From Antribacter soli (GTDB taxonomy: Bacteria; Actinomycetota; Actinomycetes; Actinomycetales; Cellulomonadaceae), in contig NZ_JAKGSG010000022.1 of NCBI RefSeq assembly GCF_021568775.1, forward strand, positions 124,001 to 188,000: a stretch of 64,000 nt of DNA. The letters run 5' to 3'. Of this stretch, positions 19,322 to 30,292 are shown in pieces. Numbering within the stretch: the first letter of the stretch is position 1; every line of letters begins with the position of its first letter. Under the pieces are notes generated by a model. That model saw only the letters and a program-made list of their open reading frames with translations, was not told where the DNA came from and did not search any database. A program made the position numbers and the translations under genes.

Positions 19322-20329
19322 TCACTTGATCCACTCCGCGATCTCCAGTGCCCAGTACGTGAGGATCACGTCCGCGCCCGCGCGCTTGATGCTCGTCACG
19401 GACTCCAGCACCGCGCCCTTGCGGTCGATCCAGCCGTTCGCCGCGGCCGCCTCGATCATCGCGTACTCGCCCGAGACCTGGTAGGCCGCAACCGGCACGT
19501 CCGACCGGTCGGCCACGGCGCGCAGCACGTCCAGGTACGACCCGGCCGGCTTCACCATGACGATGTCGGCGCCCTCGGCGAGATCCAGGTCGGCCTCGCG
19601 CAGGCCCTCGCGGCCGTTCGCCGCGTCCATCTGGTACGTCCGGCGGTCGCCCTGCAGCGCCGAGTCGACGGCCTCGCGGAACGGCCCGTAGTACGCGCTC
19701 GCGTACTTGGCGCTGTACGCCAGGATGCTCACGTCCAGGTAGCCCGCGTCGTCGAGGGCGTCGCGGATCACGGCGACCTGGCCGTCCATCATCCCGGAGG
19801 GGGCCACGACCTCCGCGCCCGCCCGCGCCTGCGCCACCGCCATCGAGGCGTACCGGTCGAGCGTCGCGTCGTTGTCCACGGTCCCGTCCTTCGCCAGGAC
19901 GCCGCAGTGGCCGTGGTCGGTGAACTCGTCGAGGCAGGTGTCCGCCATGACGACCGGGGCGGGGCGGGAGCCGGCCACGCGACCGGCGTCGCCCGCCGCC
20001 TCGCGCGCGACGCGCAGCGCCCGCTGCAGGATGCCGTCCTCCGCGTCGCCCTGCGAGCCCGTGGCGTCGCGGCGGGCCGGGATGCCGAACAGCATCACGC
20101 CGCCGAGGCCCGCCTCGGCGGCCCGCTCGACCGCCTTGCCGAGCGTCTCCAGCGTGTGCTGCACCTGGCCCGGCATCGACGCGATCGGCGCCGGCTCGGT
20201 CAGGCCCTCCTTGACGAAGAGCGGCAGCACGAGGTCGGCGGCGTGCAGCCTGGTCTCGGCGACGAGACGGCGCATGCCGGGCGTGGCGCGCAGGCGGCGC
20301 GGCCGGTACACGATCCCGGAGGTGGTCAC
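19322..20329 (-). CDS. hemB: Delta-aminolevulinic acid dehydratase (porphobilinogen synthase)
   Basis: 335 residues. Active-site lysines are recognisable in [20 protein letters not shown] and [12 protein letters not shown]. The region [19 protein letters not shown] contains the Cys pair that binds zinc in Zn-dependent enzymes, with one position replaced by His. It condenses two 5-aminolevulinate molecules to porphobilinogen. The GTG start at 20329 follows a good aaggag site and overlaps the hemD stop (GTGA). It sits between hemD and hemL. Confidence 0.95.
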   Translation of the reverse strand: MTTSGIVYRPRRLRATPGMRRLVAETRLHAADLVLPLFVKEGLTEPAPIASMPGQVQHTLETLGKAVERAAEAGLGGVMLFGIPARRDATGSQGDAEDGILQRALRVAREAAGDAGRVAGSRPAPVVMADTCLDEFTDHGHCGVLAKDGTVDNDATLDRYASMAVAQARAGAEVVAPSGMMDGQVAVIRDALDDAGYLDVSILAYSAKYASAYYGPFREAVDSALQGDRRTYQMDAANGREGLREADLDLAEGADIVMVKPAGSYLDVLRAVADRSDVPVAAYQVSGEYAMIEAAAANGWIDRKGAVLESVTSIKRAGADVILTYWALEIAEWIK

Positions 20330-21147
20330 AGGTTCTCCTTTGGGTCCAGCGCTTCGTGCGCGAGGTCGTCGAGGGCGATGAGGGCGGCGTCCGCGAGGAA
20401 CCCGTCGGTGGGCTGCGTGGCGACGCGGACCACCGTGTGGCCCACGGCCCGCGCCGCCCGGGCCGACGGCTCCCCGATCGTGACGACGTGCTGGGGACCG
20501 AGCTGCGCGGCGATCGCCCGCGCAGCCGAGCCCGACGTCACCACGACCAGGTCGAACGACTGCCGGCGGATGTCGTCCGGGAGCGTCCTGGAGACCGTGC
20601 GGTAGGCGGTGACCACGTCGGGCGCCCAGCCCTTCGCGACGAGCCCGGCGGCCAGGGTGTCGTCCGCGAGGTCGCCCAGGGGCAGCAGGACCCGGTTGCC
20701 CGCGGCCGCCCGGGGGAACGCTCCGGCCAGGCCGGCGGCGCTCGCCGTCTCGGGCACCAGGTCGACGCGGACGCCGCGGGCTTCCAGCGCGCGCCGCGTC
20801 GCCGGGCCGACGGCGGCCCACCGCGCGCGCACCACGAGCGTCAGGTGAGCAAAACCCGGCCCCTGCGGGAGCAACGCGTCCACCGCGTTGACGCTGGTGA
20901 TCGCCACCCACGTGTACTCACCGCGGGCCAGGCGCCCGCGGGCCGCGTCGAGCTCGCCGGTGTCCTGCACCGGGAGGCGTTCTGTCACCGGCGCGGCCAC
21001 GGGCTCGGCGCCCGACGCGCGCAGGCGAGCCATCAGGCCGACGGCGCGGTCCGCGGGGCGGGCGACGAGGACCCGCCCCGACACCCGTCCTGCGTTCTCG
21101 GCCAGGAAGTCCCGGTGTGCCGGGGCCTCGGACGGCGACTCGGTCAC
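20326..21147 (-). CDS. hemD: Uroporphyrinogen-III synthase
   Basis: 273 residues with the two-lobed HemD fold: first lobe with [14 protein letters not shown], second with [19 protein letters not shown]. It closes hydroxymethylbilane with inversion of ring D. HemD sequences are poorly conserved; the assignment rests on these two motifs and on position between hemC and hemB. No methyltransferase (CobA) domain is fused, unlike some actinobacterial versions. The GTG start overlaps the hemC stop and the stop overlaps the hemB start. Confidence 0.92.
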   Translation of the reverse strand: MTESPSEAPAHRDFLAENAGRVSGRVLVARPADRAVGLMARLRASGAEPVAAPVTERLPVQDTGELDAARGRLARGEYTWVAITSVNAVDALLPQGPGFAHLTLVVRARWAAVGPATRRALEARGVRVDLVPETASAAGLAGAFPRAAAGNRVLLPLGDLADDTLAAGLVAKGWAPDVVTAYRTVSRTLPDDIRRQSFDLVVVTSGSAARAIAAQLGPQHVVTIGEPSARAARAVGHTVVRVATQPTDGFLADAALIALDDLAHEALDPKENL

Positions 21148-22223
21148 TCACCCTCCGGGGCGTCACTCCACAGCGTGCCGATCGCGGGGCGGGCGGCGGA
21201 CGCGGCATGGGCCGGGGCGGCCGTCAGCGGGGCGAGCCGGTCGGCGCCGTCCAGCAGGAGCGCCTCCGCGACGCGCACCCCCAGGTCGCGGGCCATGCCG
21301 TCGAGCTCGTCCGGGCCCGCGTCCGGCGACAGGTGCGCCCGCGAGCTGTGCATGAGCTGCTCCGTCCCGTCGACGCGGGCCACCACGGCCGACAGCAGCA
21401 GCACGCCGCCCTCCACCACCGCGTACGCGCCCACCGGCGCCGCGCAGCCGGCCTCGAGCCGCGCCAGCACGGAGCGCTCCGCGAGCACGGCGAGACGGGT
21501 CTGGCGGTGATCCAGGGCACGGATCGCGCGGGCAAGGTCGACGTCGTACCCGGCGGCCTCTCCCGCGACGTCGGCCGTGCGAACCTCGACCGCCAGCGCG
21601 CCCTGGCCCGGTGCAGGTGAGACGACGTCCGTCTCGAGGACCTCCGACACGGCGTCGGTACGGCCGAGTCGTGCCAGGCCGGCGAAGGCCAGCACCACGG
21701 CGTCCAGGTCGGCCTCCGGGCCGAGCGCACGGGCCAGGCGGGTGTCGACGTTGCCGCGGATGTCGACCACGTCGAGGTCGGGGCGGGCAGCGCGCACCTG
21801 CGCGGCGCGGCGCGGCGAGCCGGTGCCGACCCGCGCGCCGAAGGGCAGCCCTTCCAGCGTGAGGCCGTCGCGGGCGCACAGGACGTCGCGCGGGTCCTCG
21901 CGCTCGGGCGTGACGTAGGTGAGCCCCTCCGCCGGGGCGGTCGGGAGGTCCTTGAGGGAGTGGACGGCGACGTCGCAGCGGCCGTCGAGCAACGCCTCGC
22001 GCAGCGCGGTCACGAAGACGCCCGTGCCGCCGAGGGTCGCGAGCGAACCCGTGCGGACGTCACCCTCGGTGCTGATCCGGACCAGCTCGACGGGGCGGCC
22101 CGTGAGCTCCTCGAGGCGCCGCGCGACCAGGCCGCTCTGCGTCGTCGCGAGCGCGCTCGCTCGCGTGCCCAGCCGGATCGGCGTGGTGCCGGGCGTGCTG
22201 ACGGACTCGGGGGTCGGGGTCAC
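21144..22223 (-). CDS. hemC: Hydroxymethylbilane synthase (porphobilinogen deaminase)
   Basis: 359 residues. Motifs RLGTRASALA near the N-terminus, VAVHSLKDLP, GTGSPRRAAQ and the dipyrromethane-cofactor cysteine in LEAGCAAPVGAYA are all present. The protein polymerises four porphobilinogen molecules. Start GTG 22223 is chosen; a TTG one codon upstream is also possible and has the more usual distance to the aggagg site. A C-terminal Ala-rich tail of about 30 residues is specific. It follows hemY after 72 bases and overlaps hemD. Confidence 0.94.
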   Translation of the reverse strand: MTPTPESVSTPGTTPIRLGTRASALATTQSGLVARRLEELTGRPVELVRISTEGDVRTGSLATLGGTGVFVTALREALLDGRCDVAVHSLKDLPTAPAEGLTYVTPEREDPRDVLCARDGLTLEGLPFGARVGTGSPRRAAQVRAARPDLDVVDIRGNVDTRLARALGPEADLDAVVLAFAGLARLGRTDAVSEVLETDVVSPAPGQGALAVEVRTADVAGEAAGYDVDLARAIRALDHRQTRLAVLAERSVLARLEAGCAAPVGAYAVVEGGVLLLSAVVARVDGTEQLMHSSRAHLSPDAGPDELDGMARDLGVRVAEALLLDGADRLAPLTAAPAHAASAARPAIGTLWSDAPEGE

Positions 22224-22295
22224 CAACCCAGTTTCCTCCTACTCGCCCGTGCGACGAAATGGAAGGCGCACACTCGTCCGGATCTGCGGCGGACC

Positions 22296-23887
<1,592 letters not shown>

Positions 23888-23891
<4 letters not shown>

Positions 23892-24994
23892 GGCGAGTGG
23901 ACCAGCTCGACGACGCGGGTCAGGACCGTCGGGTCGGTCTCGGGCGGCACGCCGTGGCCGAGGTTCAGCACGTGGCCGGGCGCGGCCTGGCCGCGCTGCA
24001 GCACGTCGCGCACGTGCGCCTCCAGCACCGGCCACGGCGCGGCGAGGAGCGCGGGGTCGACGTTGCCCTGCAGCGGGACTCCCGGTAGCAGCGCGGCGGC
24101 CTCGTCGAGCGGCGTGCGGTAGTCGACGCCGACGGCGTGGTGGGTCAGGCCGGCGTCCACGAGGACGCCCCGCATCAGCGGGAGGAGGTGGCCGGTGCCG
24201 GTGCCGAAGTGGATGGCGGGCACACCACCACCGTCCGGACCGAACCGCAGGTCCGCGACGTGCGACAGCGCACGCGTCGAGGCGGGCGCGACCCGCGCCG
24301 CGTAGTCCGCGGCCGACAGCGACCCGGCCCACGAGTCGAAGAGCTGGACGGCGCTCGCCCCGGCCGAGACCTGGGCACGGAGGAAGGCACCGGTGAGGTC
24401 GGCGGTCCAGGCGACGAGGCGCGCCCACGTCTCCGGGTCGGCATGCATGAGGGTCCGGGCGGCGAGGTGGTCGCGAGACGGGCGCCCCTCGACCAGGTAC
24501 GCGGCGAGCGTGAACGGCGCGCCGCCGAACCCGATGAGAGGGGTGGAGCCCAGCTCGGCGACGGTCAGGGCGACGGCCTGCCGGATCGGCTCGAGCGCGT
24601 CGTCGTCGAGGCGGCGGGAGACGAGCCGGTCGACGTCGGCGGCAGTGCGGTACGGCTGGTCCATCACCGGGCCGACGCCCGGCGCGATGTCGACGTCCAC
24701 CCCGGCGAGCCGCAGCGGCACCACGATGTCGGAGAAGAAGATCGCGGCGTCGACCCCGTGCCGCCGGACGGGCTGCAGGGTGATCTCGGCCGCGAGCTCC
24801 GGCCGCAGGCACGCTTCGAGCATGCCGGTCCCGCGTCGCACCTCCAGGTACTCGGGCAGGGATCGGCCGGCCTGGCGCATGAACCAGACGGGCGTGACGG
24901 AGGGCCGCACACCGCGCAGAGCCTGCACCAGGGGGGCGTCGGACGTCCGCCCGTCGGTGAGCGGGTGGGCGGGGGCGAGCGTGGTGGACTTCAC
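23888..24994 (-). CDS. hemE: Uroporphyrinogen decarboxylase
   Basis: 368 residues. Signature PVWFMRQAGRSLPEY near residue 37 contains the substrate-binding Arg pair, and FSDIVVPL holds the catalytic Asp. GFGGAPFTLAAYLVEG and LQGNVDPALL match the family. It decarboxylates the four acetate side chains of uroporphyrinogen III to give coproporphyrinogen III. GTG start at 24994; only 49 bases separate it from the divergent hemA start, so the two promoters share this gap. First gene of the minus-strand hem series. Confidence 0.95.
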
Positions 24995-25043
24995 GCTTAC
25001 CGATTCTGCCCCTGCCCGCACGACCGCATAAAGTCGGAGGACT

Positions 25044-26582
25044 GTGGTTCTCCTCTCCCTCACCGCCAGCCACCGCGAGCTGGACCTCGACGCGCTCGAG
25101 CGACTGTCCACGGGATCCGCGTCCGTGGGCCGCGTCGCCGTGGGCGTGTGCGGACCTGTCCTGGGCGCCGTGGTGATCTCGACCTGCAACCGCTTCGAGC
25201 TGTACCTCGACGTCGACGTGCCGCTCGACGGCGACGGCGTGCGGCACGCGACGGCGCACGTCGCGCAGCTCGTGGCCGGGGCGTCGGGCGTGGACGAGGC
25301 GACGGCCGGCCGCAGCTTCACGGTCCGCACCGGGTCAGACGTGACCGCGCACCTGTTCGCCGTCGCCTCCGGGCTGGACTCGATGGTGGTGGGCGAGCGC
25401 GAGATCGCCGGCCAGGTGAAGCGGGCGCTCGCGCAGGCGCGCGAGCAGGAGACCACGTCGAAGACGCTCGAGCTGCTCTTCCAGACGGCGTCGCGCACGT
25501 CGAAGCGCGTGGGGCACGAGACGGCGCTCGGCTCGGCCGGCCGGTCCGTCGTGGCCCTCGGGCTGGACCTGGCCCATGGCGACCTTCCCCCGTGGGGCTC
25601 GCTGCGCGCCGTGCTCATCGGCACGGGCTCCTACGCGGGCGCGACGGTCGCGGCCCTGCGGGCCCGAGGCTGCCACGACATCCGCGTCTACTCGCAGTCC
25701 GGTCGCGCGGGGGTCTTCGCCGAGTCGCACGACGTCGAGGCTGTCTCCGACCTCGTCGAGGCGCTCGCGGACGCCGACCTGGTCGTGAGCTGCAGCGGCG
25801 CACGCGGTCGGCACACGCTGCCCGACGTCGGAGCGCACGCGGGCGCAGCGGTCCACCTCGGCACGGTGGCCGGGCCGACGGCGGAAGGCACGTCCGAGGA
25901 CCCCCGCACCGCACGAGCCCGCCGGGCGTTCGAGGCCAACTTCGGCGAGTCGACCGTCGTGCCGGGCGACCGGGCGCCGGGCACTCCCGAGGCCAGCCTG
26001 GACCACGTGCTCGACGCCGCCGCCGTCGTGCGGGCGCGGGGCCGGGCGGCGGCGCACGCGGGCGACGAGCCCGAGGGGCGGGCGCTGGTCATCCTGGACC
26101 TGGCGCTGCACCGCGACGTGGACCCGCGGGTGGCGGACGTCGAGGGGGTCCTCCTGTACGACCTCGCCACGCTCAAGGCGCACGCGCCCGCGCTGGCCCG
26201 CGACGTCGTCGGGCACGCGCAGTCGATCGTGGATGCGGCAGCGCGCACGTTCGAGGACACGCGGCTGGGTCGCGAGGCCGACGCCGCAGTGATGGCGCTG
26301 CTGGACGAGGCCGAGGAGCGGGTTCGGGCCGAGGTGGACGCGGCGGTGACGCGGCTGGCCGCCGAGCTCGGGCAGCGCGGCGAGCCGGGACCCGAGGAGG
26401 CGGACGTCGAGGCGATCGCCCGGGAGGTGCGGCAGCGGGTCCACGCGCGGCTCCACGGCCGGATCGTCGAGGTGCGCGCGGCGGCCCGGGCGAGGGCTCG
26501 CGTGGCGGAGGCGGCGATCGTCGCGGACGCGGAGGCGCTGGCTCGGGATGCTGCGGGCGCCGACGCGCCGCATGGTCCGTGA
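25044..26582 (+). CDS. hemA: Glutamyl-tRNA reductase
   Basis: 512 residues, longer than the usual 420-450. The catalytic Cys is in VISTCNRFELY near residue 48; SGLDSMVVGEREIAGQVKRA is the signature. The NADPH-binding domain begins at AVLIGTGSYAGATV and the C-terminal dimerisation helices make up the rest. It reduces glutamyl-tRNA(Glu) to glutamate-1-semialdehyde, the entry step of tetrapyrrole synthesis. Extra length is in the Ala/Glu/Arg-rich C-terminal helical region (about 400-512). The GTG start follows ggagg at a short 3-base spacing. Divergent from hemE. Confidence 0.95.
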   Translation: MVLLSLTASHRELDLDALERLSTGSASVGRVAVGVCGPVLGAVVISTCNRFELYLDVDVPLDGDGVRHATAHVAQLVAGASGVDEATAGRSFTVRTGSDVTAHLFAVASGLDSMVVGEREIAGQVKRALAQAREQETTSKTLELLFQTASRTSKRVGHETALGSAGRSVVALGLDLAHGDLPPWGSLRAVLIGTGSYAGATVAALRARGCHDIRVYSQSGRAGVFAESHDVEAVSDLVEALADADLVVSCSGARGRHTLPDVGAHAGAAVHLGTVAGPTAEGTSEDPRTARARRAFEANFGESTVVPGDRAPGTPEASLDHVLDAAAVVRARGRAAAHAGDEPEGRALVILDLALHRDVDPRVADVEGVLLYDLATLKAHAPALARDVVGHAQSIVDAAARTFEDTRLGREADAAVMALLDEAEERVRAEVDAAVTRLAAELGQRGEPGPEEADVEAIAREVRQRVHARLHGRIVEVRAAARARARVAEAAIVADAEALARDAAGADAPHGP

Positions 26583-26700
26583 CCAGATTGTTATAAACAC
26601 TTCCGGCATTTCATCCTGCGCGTGGCATGTCCGCTATAACGGATCCGGTACGGTCGAGGCGATTCGTACCCTGTACACCGGACTCCCGCTGGAGCAGCTC

Positions 26701-27573
26701 ATGAAGCACGCAGCACCGAAGCAGCCGTCGTCGTCCGCTGCGAAGTCGCAGGTGACGCGCGTGGTTGCGACGATCGCGCTGGCGACCGCTGCTACGGCGA
26801 TGGCGAGCCCGGCGATGGCGTCGGGCCACTCGTACGGCGGTGGTTCCGGCGGCAACGGCGGAGGCCACGGCAACGGAGGCCAGGGGTGGGGCGGCTACGG
26901 CGGCGGCTATGACCCCGGAAGCTGGGATTACACGACGTTCCAGCCGCTGACCGGCGGCGGGGGGAGCGGGCCCTGCGGTGACGCGAAGTCCGCGGTCACG
27001 ACCGCAGTCACCACGTCGACGACGGCCGCGTGGACGCCCCCTCCTGCTCCCGCCGCTCCTTCCAAGGCCGAGCCCGCCGTAGAGCCGGTCGCCGAGCCAG
27101 TCGCCGCTGCTGAACCCCCCGCTGCCGCGCCCGTCGTCGCCGCGGTTCCGGCTCAGGCCGAGCCTGCGGCGACGCCGGCGACGACCACGGCGGCCGCCCC
27201 TGCTGCGAGCAGCCCGGCCAAGAAGACGCAGGTAGCCGAGGCGGCGGCCCCGTTCGTCGCGTCGACGGACGCGCCCGAAGCGGAGACGGCCACGACGGAG
27301 GTCACGCCCGCCCTGGTCGCGGTCCCCGAGGCCCGCTTCGTGTCGAACACCGAGGCCGTCTACAGCACGGTGGACCACATCAAGACCGAGGCCGAGTCCG
27401 CACAGGCGGCCACGCTCGACGCCCCGGTCGCCCTGGGGATCACGGGCGCCGACGCCGCGGCCCTCACGAGCCTCGCGGGCGCCCTGGTCCTCGGCGGTGC
27501 CGGCTCGCTCATCGCGGCGCGCCGTCGGGCCATCCCCGTCACGGTCGCGACGGGGCTCGTCGCGCAGGCCTGA
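26701..27573 (+). CDS. Secreted/membrane-anchored Gly-, Ala- and Pro-rich protein of unknown function
   Basis: 290 residues, not recognised. An N-terminal signal-like segment (RVVATIALATAATAMASPAMAS, about 20-40) is followed by a Gly/Tyr/Trp/Asn-rich stretch (about 43-70), then a long Ala/Pro/Thr/Glu-rich region (about 100-235), a short ordered-looking part (EARFVSNTEAVYSTVDH) and a C-terminal hydrophobic helix ending in RRR, as in sortase or stop-transfer anchors. No LPXTG motif is visible. Probably a cell-wall-spanning or surface protein. The 118 bases before it are AT-richer than the surroundings and hold two TATAA-like hexamers (26592 and 26635). ATG 26701 has ggag at a suitable distance. 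Confidence 0.75.
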   Translation: MKHAAPKQPSSSAAKSQVTRVVATIALATAATAMASPAMASGHSYGGGSGGNGGGHGNGGQGWGGYGGGYDPGSWDYTTFQPLTGGGGSGPCGDAKSAVTTAVTTSTTAAWTPPPAPAAPSKAEPAVEPVAEPVAAAEPPAAAPVVAAVPAQAEPAATPATTTAAAPAASSPAKKTQVAEAAAPFVASTDAPEAETATTEVTPALVAVPEARFVSNTEAVYSTVDHIKTEAESAQAATLDAPVALGITGADAAALTSLAGALVLGGAGSLIAARRRAIPVTVATGLVAQA

Positions 27574-27600
27574 CGGCCCCCTGACGCCTGAGCCGGTGCG

Positions 27601-29157
27601 CTATGGCTTGGGCCAGCACGCGTGGTCGCTGCCCCAGGGGTGCGCCGGGGCCGGGTAGTCGTCGACCGGGAGGGCCGGCAGTGCGGTCGTGACCGCGGGC
27701 TCCCGCCGGCCGAGCGCCCACCACGACTCCGGCTCGCGCCACCCGCCCAGCGCCTCATCGCTGAGGCGGACGGACCTCGGTCTCTCGGGGAGGGCGTGCA
27801 TCCCGCCGTGGGTCACGGTGCCGGACGGCCTCCCCGCGGGCGGGTGCACCGGGTCCCGGTCCGGCTCGTCGAGCAGCCAGGCGGCGGTGCGGGCGAGCGA
27901 GGCCGAGACGTCTCGGCCCAGGCCGTCGCCCAGGAGGGGCTGCTCCGCGCCCTTCGCGCGGACCCCGTCACGTGCCGTGAGGGCGCGCACGACGCCGGCC
28001 GCGAGCAGGTAGCCCGTCGCGTGGTCGAGCACCTGCGCGGGCAGCACTCCCGGGGTCTCGCCGGACGACTCGATCACGGCGATGCCCGTCGCCGCCTGCA
28101 CGATCGAGTCGAAGCCGCGCCGTCCGGCCCACGGCCCCGTGGGGCCCCACGCAGAGATCCGCGCGTGCACGACGTGGTCCGGCGTCCGCAGCCCGAACCG
28201 TTCGACGGCGCCGGGGCGGTAGCCCGTGACCAGCACGTCGGCCTCGTCGAGCAGATCCTGGGCGCGGGCGAGGTCGCCGCGGTCGTTCAGGTCCAGGAGG
28301 GCGGTGTGCTTGCCCTGTCCCGTGTCGAGGTGCTGCCACCGGATCTCCGCCGGGACCGGCGGGTCGATCCGCAGCACGTCGGCGCCGAGCAGGGCGAGCG
28401 CGCGCGTCGCGACGGGGCCGGCGATGACGCGGGTCAGATCGAGCACCCGGATCCCGGCGAGCAGCCCGTGAGACCCGTGCCGGTGTGCGGAACGCGCCGA
28501 AGCAGAACCTGGCGCAGCGGTACCCGGCGAAGCAGTACCGCCCGAACGGGTACGGGTGGCGATCCGCACCAGCGGCCCGTCCCAGGCGGCCTCCCCCATG
28601 GGGGAGTCGCGCCACTCCTGCTCCGTGCGCACCCGGACGGCGACCGCGTTCGCCTCGGCGGCGCGGTCCTCGAGCACCTGGGCCGACCACGACGAGAGGC
28701 AGGCCTCCAGGTCGGGCCGGGCTGCGGCCTCGTGCACCCCGAGGAGCCGGACGAGCTGGCGGTGGTGGTGCGGGTAGTTGGCGTGGGTGCGAACCCAGCC
28801 GTCGCCGGTGGGAAAGAAGCCGGAGAGCTCCGCGAAGCTCACGACGGGATGGCCGTCGAGCCGCAGGAGGCGGTCGGAGGCGAACGAGGCCGCGACGCGG
28901 GCGGGGTTGAGCGGATCGTCGACGAGCGGGCCGGTCGCGCCGGCGTCGGCGGCGGCACGGCGGAACGCCTGGACCGAGCCCAGGGCGAGGTCGAGGGCGG
29001 GCAGGGTCGCGGCGAGCCAGGCGCCGCGCTCGCCGACGTGCGGCACGTCACGCTCGATCTCGACCGTTCCTTCGTCGAGACCGGTGCTCTTGAGTCCTGT
29101 GCTGTCAACGTCACCGCCGTCGGGGCCGCCGACGTCTCCGCTGCCGCCGTCCATCAT
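27601..29157 (-). CDS. Family III CoA-transferase (CaiB/BaiF)
   Basis: 518 residues. The central and C-terminal part (about 230-420) carries GIRVLDLTRVIAGP, a typical CaiB start, and the catalytic Asp in RRGFDSIVQAATGIA near residue 350. An N-terminal piece of about 170 residues (LSGFFPTGDGWVRTHANYPHH) resembles the second half of another CaiB unit, an arrangement seen in some actinobacterial members. The two are joined by a Ser/Gly/Ala-rich linker encoded by a palindromic sequence (28517-28541). These enzymes move CoA between carboxylic acids; donor and acceptor are unknown. The C-terminal tail is rich in Trp and Pro. Confidence 0.82.
   Translation of the reverse strand: MMDGGSGDVGGPDGGDVDSTGLKSTGLDEGTVEIERDVPHVGERGAWLAATLPALDLALGSVQAFRRAAADAGATGPLVDDPLNPARVAASFASDRLLRLDGHPVVSFAELSGFFPTGDGWVRTHANYPHHHRQLVRLLGVHEAAARPDLEACLSSWSAQVLEDRAAEANAVAVRVRTEQEWRDSPMGEAAWDGPLVRIATRTRSGGTASPGTAAPGSASARSAHRHGSHGLLAGIRVLDLTRVIAGPVATRALALLGADVLRIDPPVPAEIRWQHLDTGQGKHTALLDLNDRGDLARAQDLLDEADVLVTGYRPGAVERFGLRTPDHVVHARISAWGPTGPWAGRRGFDSIVQAATGIAVIESSGETPGVLPAQVLDHATGYLLAAGVVRALTARDGVRAKGAEQPLLGDGLGRDVSASLARTAAWLLDEPDRDPVHPPAGRPSGTVTHGGMHALPERPRSVRLSDEALGGWREPESWWALGRREPAVTTALPALPVDDYPAPAHPWGSDHACWPKP
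28517..28541. repeat. Palindromic linker sequence inside CoA-transferase gene
   Basis: Arms gcggtac (28517-28523) and gtaccgc (28535-28541) around 11 bases. The flanks carry imperfect direct repeats of cgaagcag followed by aacc or tacc. It encodes the Gly/Thr/Ala/Ser linker between the two enzyme parts. It looks like a second in-frame palindromic insertion in this window, but its sequence is not clearly related to the one in nadE. Confidence 0.4.
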
Positions 29158-29266
29158 GCTCCGACGCTACCCCGGCCCTCGCCGTTCGCTCGGCGCCACC
29201 GCCTTGGGCGGGCGCACAACGTGTTCTAGACGTGTGGGATCCGAAGTGCGCCGATAGACTCCGCGC

Positions 29267-30091
29267 ATGGCCAAGAACTCCACGCCCGACTTCGTGCTCC
29301 GCCCCTTCGAGGGGCTGCCCGGCGAGACCGACTGGGTGGCGATGCGCGAGATCGTGCCGTCGGCGACCGCGACCGTTCGCACCACCGCCGAGCACGGCGC
29401 ACGCGACGTCACGGTCGTCACCGTCCTTCCCGGCGGCTGGACCGCGCTCCACCGCGCGGACGGCGCGATCCTGCTCGCCGTCCAGGGCATCGTCGGCTCG
29501 GGCGACGTGAGCCGCGACCTTGCCGCGGCCCTCCTCGAGGCGCTCGATGTCGAGCCGGGCACGGCCGTCGAGGCCGGGACCCTGCCGGGCGACGGCCCGC
29601 GCCTCCAGGACGTGCTGGACCTGACCGTCCCGTTCGAGGTGACGGTCCACGACGGGTTCGACTACTGGGTCGACCCCGCCGCTGAGATGACGCCCGAGGT
29701 CAAGGAGTCGCTCGAGGAGGCCGCGGGCACCTCGATCCCCACGGTCAAGCTCGACGGCGTGCCGTCCGCCTACTGGTGCCGCATGAGCCGTGAGTTCCTG
29801 CGCTGGGCGCGCCCGGAGGCCGAGGACGAGCTGATCGACGCGATCTCCCGCCTGCACGCCAAGCGCGAGTCGGGGCTGGCCGGCGGCCGGTTCGTGGGCG
29901 CGTTCCGGGCGTCCGGCCTCATGGTCCCCGTGTGGGAGCTGCCGGCAGGCACCGAGGCCGCCGACCTGGCGGAGCCTGTCAAGGATCTTGACGCTCGCCT
30001 GACCGCAGCGCTGGCCGTCACGGGACCGCTCGACGCCAACGAGCGGCGCGCCCGGGCAGGCATCGTGTCGCGCCAGGTCACCCTGCGCTAG
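29267..30091 (+). CDS. DUF5926 family protein
   Basis: 274 residues, recognised from the conserved start FEGLPGETDWVAMREIVPSATATV and the motif PSAYWCRMSREFLRWARPEAEDELIDA in the second half. The family is restricted to actinobacteria and has no assigned function. No signal peptide or membrane helix; it is a soluble cytoplasmic protein. It lies divergent from the CoA-transferase and upstream of the GT2 gene on the same strand, separated from it by about 200 bases that hold a separate promoter. Confidence 0.85.
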   Translation: MAKNSTPDFVLRPFEGLPGETDWVAMREIVPSATATVRTTAEHGARDVTVVTVLPGGWTALHRADGAILLAVQGIVGSGDVSRDLAAALLEALDVEPGTAVEAGTLPGDGPRLQDVLDLTVPFEVTVHDGFDYWVDPAAEMTPEVKESLEEAAGTSIPTVKLDGVPSAYWCRMSREFLRWARPEAEDELIDAISRLHAKRESGLAGGRFVGAFRASGLMVPVWELPAGTEAADLAEPVKDLDARLTAALAVTGPLDANERRARAGIVSRQVTLR

Positions 30092-30199
30092 GCCCGGCGA
30101 CGCTTCCCGTCGGCGGCGGAGCGTGCAAAGATGCCCGTTCGCGACAACTCGCCCCCACAAGGTCCTACCTCTTCACGCCATCACCGCAACCGGGGGAGT

Positions 30200-30228
30200 A
30201 GGATTTCACGGGTAATCCTTTGCATAAT
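30200..30228 (+). promoter_or_regulatory. Putative promoter and operator of the glycosyltransferase gene
   Basis: An inverted repeat aggatt (30200-30205) / aatcct (30214-30219) lies just upstream of a good -10 hexamer, cataat (30223-30228). The position suggests a regulator site overlapping the -35 region. No match to a known operator was recognised. Confidence 0.45.
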
Positions 30229-30250
30229 AGATCCGCAAAGGAGTGCTCCT

Positions 30251-30292
30251 ATGATCACCAACCTCTCGACCCTCCAGGCAGGACAGGTGTGA
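30251..30292 (+). CDS. Possible 13-residue leader peptide (upstream ORF)
   Basis: ATG at 30251 is preceded by aaaggag at 8-base spacing, a much better ribosome site than that of the glycosyltransferase itself. The ORF encodes MITNLSTLQAGQV and stops at 30290-30292, overlapping the GTG start of the glycosyltransferase (gtgtga) in a different frame. This layout fits translational coupling of the downstream gene to leader translation. No run of a single amino acid that would suggest classical attenuation is present. Too short to judge by composition. Confidence 0.45.
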   Translation: MITNLSTLQAGQV

